Shown here: in pieces, positions 61,691 through 64,000 of the stretch | Numbering within the stretch: the stretch's first letter is position 1 | Layout: every line of letters begins with the position of its first letter | Origin: Balanoglossus misakiensis | Lineage: Eukaryota > Hemichordata | DNA: 64,000 nucleotides | Assembly: GCA_040954595.2 (NCBI GenBank) | Contig: CM082579.2 | Location: 12,834,001-12,898,000, forward strand | Reading direction: 5' to 3' | Program-made: the position numbers and the translations under genes | The notes under the pieces: model-generated | Databases searched by the model: none | Seen by the model: the letters and a program-made list of their open reading frames with translations, nothing else | What the model was told of the DNA's origin: nothing

Positions 61691-61735
61691 TCAGCCCGGA
61701 CGCAACCTCGACATTTATGCAAATGAGGGCCTTGG

Positions 61736-62583
61736 GACACGAGGAAGGGGTGAATAATGATGCAAATAACATGGCAAAACATTTCACGGTCAAACAATGT
61801 ATTTATTAAATAATAAAAAGTTTTTTTCCCATAAATGAAATACAGAAAACTAATTACAGTCGCCGCCGTTTAATTTAAAAATTAAACAAGACTTACCTTG
61901 GTTAAAGTCGATGTTTAATTGAGATTCTATGAGTCATAGAATCGAGGGAGGGCCTAAATGAGAGTGTGCTGCGCATGCGTGGGAGTCAGGCTTTAAATAT
62001 GTTTTTCTTCATTATTTTGCAACTTTTAACAATGCATTTAATTATTATCTTCACTATTTATGTTCATTGGAGCATACATGGTCCAATTGTAGTTGGGTGG
62101 GTGGGAGGCATTTAATCCCTCCCTCGAGGAAGGGGTGAATAATGATGCAAATAACATGGCAAAACATTTCACGGTCAAACAATGTATTTATTAAATAATA
62201 AAAAGTTTTTTTCCCATAAATGAAATACAGAAAACTAATTACAGTCGCCGCCGTTTAATTTAAAAATTAAACAAGACTTACCTTGGTTAAAGTCGATGTT
62301 TAATTGAGATTCTATGAGTCATAGAATCGAGGGAGGGCTTAAATGAGAGTGTGCTGCGCATGCGTGGGAGTCAGGCTTTAAATATGTTTTTCTTCATTAT
62401 TTTGCAACTTTTAACAATGCATTTAATTATTATCTTCACTATTTATGTTCATTGGAGCATACATGGTCCAATTGTAGTTGGGTGGGTGGGAGGCATTTAA
62501 GCCCTCCCTCGATTCTATGACTCATAGAATCTCAATTATACATCGACTTTAACCAAGGTAAGTCTTGTTTAATTTTTAAATTC
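61736..62583. repeat. Duplicated foldback structure beside the DIRS element
   Basis: A unit of about 384 bp starting GAGGAAGGGGTGAATAATGA occurs twice in tandem (61,741 and 62,125) with almost no differences. Within each, GATTCTATGA and its complement sit on either side of a single base, giving a perfect dyad. A block of about 85 bp ending there (TTAAACAAGACTTACCTTGG onward) is repeated in inverted orientation at 62,498-62,583. These may be terminal repeats of the DIRS-type element whose recombinase follows. Confidence 0.8.
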
Positions 62584-62891
62584 TATTTCGTCATAATCTC
62601 GGTCAGTCTTCAATGAGACTTTAAAGTAAATAATGACAGAAAAACGTTCCAACTACAACAAACAATAGAACATTTATTTGTAATACTACAACCATGTAAA
62701 CTTATACATCTTAGTAAACACTAAGCATGTCTCCATATATAATTTGTATGTAATCTACAGTAACATAACAAAATGTTCAATATAGTGCATTAGCCAAGAA
62801 TTGAATGCATGTAACTGTATGCCAGATGACTTCTCTTGAGTCTTTTGATCAATAAACATGTTCAAAATAACTGTTGAAATTTATATTGTAT
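62584..62891. other. 3' untranslated/flank of the recombinase gene
   Basis: AT-rich, no frame. It lies between the stop of the recombinase (minus strand) and the foldback repeats, where a DIRS-type element would have its 3' terminal sequences. Confidence 0.45.
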
Positions 62892-64000
62892 CTATCTGTT
62901 TCCCATCAATACTCCACGCTCAAAGTGGTCATCTCTATCTGTTTTCTTATCATAAAACTTTGCAAATGTGCTCTCACTAGACCATCCTGCTTTTTTCAGA
63001 ATGTCCGTTACAGGTACACAATTATTTTTTGCTGTTGACGTTGCTGCTGCTCTCACACTGTGGGAGCCAAATTTACTAACATCAATTCCTGATTTTGACA
63101 TGACAGTTTTAATCCATCTTGAAATTGTGCTAGCACTTACTGCTCCGTATGGTTTTGTGTAACTTATCAACAGTGAGTTCCTACCAGAACCACTTCTATT
63201 TGGTTTAGTACGATTTAAATATTCCTTTATAACAATATAAACACAAAGTCTCCTGTCAGGAGGGTATGCTTTAAACGCAACATGAACAACATTATAACTT
63301 GGTATGTTTTGTTTTAAAGAACTCTGTAACTCAAACACAAACTCTGAACTTGTTTTCTTAATATTACAAAAATACAACAACTGTAGTGTCTGTACACGGG
63401 CTGCATTAGTTACAGCCATAAGCATTGTTAGTTTTAAGGTCAAGTCTTTCAAACTCAGTTCCTTTACAGGTGATAATGACTTCAGGTAATGTAACACCTG
63501 ATTTACATCCCATATCGCAGTATACATGTACTTGGGTTTAGGTGGTCTTAGGTTGAAGACTCCTTTCATATATCTGACAACAAGTGGATGGCTTCCAATT
63601 GTAAATCCATCACGGTGTATGCCTAGTGATGACAAGGCTGCACGCACAGTATTCAAAGTTCCATAACCCACTCCTGTATCATATATTTGGGTTAGAAATT
63701 CTATCACTTCTTCCACTTCTGGTGAAATTTGATCAACCTGTTTTTCACAACAGTACTGAAACCATTTCTTGATATAGACCTCATATTGTTTTTGAGTTCC
63801 TTTTTTCCATGATGACATGAGAATATTGGTAGACTGTTCTGAAATTCCGCGTTGTCTGTAATTTGTCCTGACACTTTGCAGACGATCAATTTTAATCGAC
63901 CCTCCAATGGGTGTTGTACCTGTTCCTTCAGATATGGTAGTCTGAGAAGGTTCTTTACTTTCTGTATGATTATTGGGATGTCTATCAATACTCCCATGAG
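62892..64000 (-). CDS. DIRS-type tyrosine recombinase (open at window edge)
   Basis: The frame is open from the window edge to a stop at 62,892; an internal methionine at 63,818 starts MSSWKKGTQKQYEVYIKKWF. Counting from that methionine, residues 1-120 form the SAM-like core-binding region (HPLVVRYMKGVFNLRPPKPK) and the rest a tyrosine-recombinase catalytic domain with R141 (NAARVQTL), H253 and R256 (GSHSVRAAAT), W279 (AGWSSESTF) and Y289 (AKFYDKKT). The full R-H-R-W-Y set is present and the frame is intact. The upstream part (LQSVRTNYRQRGISEQSTNI) is in the same frame. DIRS-group retrotransposons integrate through such a recombinase instead of a DDE integrase. It overlaps the RNase H frame in another phase, as usual for the group. 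Confidence 0.88.
   Translation of the reverse strand, partial: HGSIDRHPNNHTESKEPSQTTISEGTGTTPIGGSIKIDRLQSVRTNYRQRGISEQSTNILMSSWKKGTQKQYEVYIKKWFQYCCEKQVDQISPEVEEVIEFLTQIYDTGVGYGTLNTVRAALSSLGIHRDGFTIGSHPLVVRYMKGVFNLRPPKPKYMYTAIWDVNQVLHYLKSLSPVKELSLKDLTLKLTMLMAVTNAARVQTLQLLYFCNIKKTSSEFVFELQSSLKQNIPSYNVVHVAFKAYPPDRRLCVYIVIKEYLNRTKPNRSGSGRNSLLISYTKPYGAVSASTISRWIKTVMSKSGIDVSKFGSHSVRAAATSTAKNNCVPVTDILKKAGWSSESTFAKFYDKKTDRDDHFERGVLMGNR
63704..64000 (-). CDS. 3' end of DIRS reverse transcriptase/RNase H frame (partial)
   Basis: A second minus-strand frame, open to the window edge and stopping at 63,704, overlaps the start of the recombinase. Its peptide (HPLEGRLKLIVCKVSGQITD, SCHHGKKELKNN) resembles the C-terminal tail seen after RNase H in DIRS polyproteins. 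The catalytic RT and RNase H parts must lie beyond the window. Confidence 0.6.
   Translation of the reverse strand, partial: LMGVLIDIPIIIQKVKNLLRLPYLKEQVQHPLEGRLKLIVCKVSGQITDNAEFQNSLPIFSCHHGKKELKNNMRSISRNGFSTVVKNRLIKFHQKWKK

Noticed and set aside
61470-61757. Frame through the poly-G tract
   Set aside because: The glycine run comes from the homopolymer and no family signature is present.
1-64000. tRNA, rRNA or other RNA genes
   Set aside because: By eye I found no credible cloverleaf or rRNA segment on either strand; a covariance-model scan would be needed to be sure.

Overview
This is metazoan genomic DNA: AT-rich, with spliceosomal introns bounded by consensus GT/AG, and dense in transposable elements (BEL/Pao, LINE, DIRS, several DNA transposon types, MITEs, satellites). 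The repeat types and the P2X7-C-domain gene suggest a marine invertebrate, perhaps a deuterostome such as a hemichordate, echinoderm or cephalochordate. That is inference; no marker gene fixes the species.

Region 1 (1-12,320) is a complete DNA transposon of about 12.3 kb with terminal inverted repeats (TIRs) of about 222 bp. It carries two convergent genes. On + is an intact integrase-type DDE recombinase with an N-terminal SAM domain. On - is a six-exon gene that I could reconstruct in frame as 705 aa: SAM, an unnamed central domain, a zinc finger, and a C-terminal HECT-type ubiquitin-ligase domain with its catalytic cysteine. The start of the SAM coding region of the HECT gene lies inside the TIR, so both ends carry it. 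Next come 11.4 perfect-length copies of a 63-bp satellite (12,321-13,041) and a second, probably broken gene related to TE-associated HECT-like proteins (13,050-14,844).

Region 2 (15-28.7 kb) holds two arrays of a 21-bp palindromic minisatellite; an 11-exon DDE transposase gene of Kolobok-like type (18,133-23,694, 704 aa, all phases match); and a three-exon gene (25,073-26,485, -) joining a cysteine-rich CXC-like domain to a P2X7-receptor cytoplasmic domain without any channel. TTAA-flanked foldback MITEs lie nearby and in an intron of the HECT gene.

Region 3 (29-50 kb) is a nest of mobile elements. A decayed BEL/Pao retrotransposon is split by a 5'-truncated LINE. A 3.7-kb element with TAGTCCGG termini and 3-bp target duplications occurs twice, in opposite orientations. 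Scattered, duplicated exons of a large, dead transposase-like gene run from 40.3 to 49.9 kb.

Region 4 (51-64 kb) is repeat DNA: four tandem copies of a 1.55-1.61-kb unit separated by ATT microsatellites; palindromic elements; dispersed repeats whose roughly 240-bp units each carry a perfect DR1 nuclear-receptor-type motif; a duplicated foldback structure; and, at the right edge, the 3' part of a DIRS-type retrotransposon (RNase H end overlapping a tyrosine recombinase). No RNA genes, CRISPR arrays or ordinary single-copy housekeeping genes were recognised.
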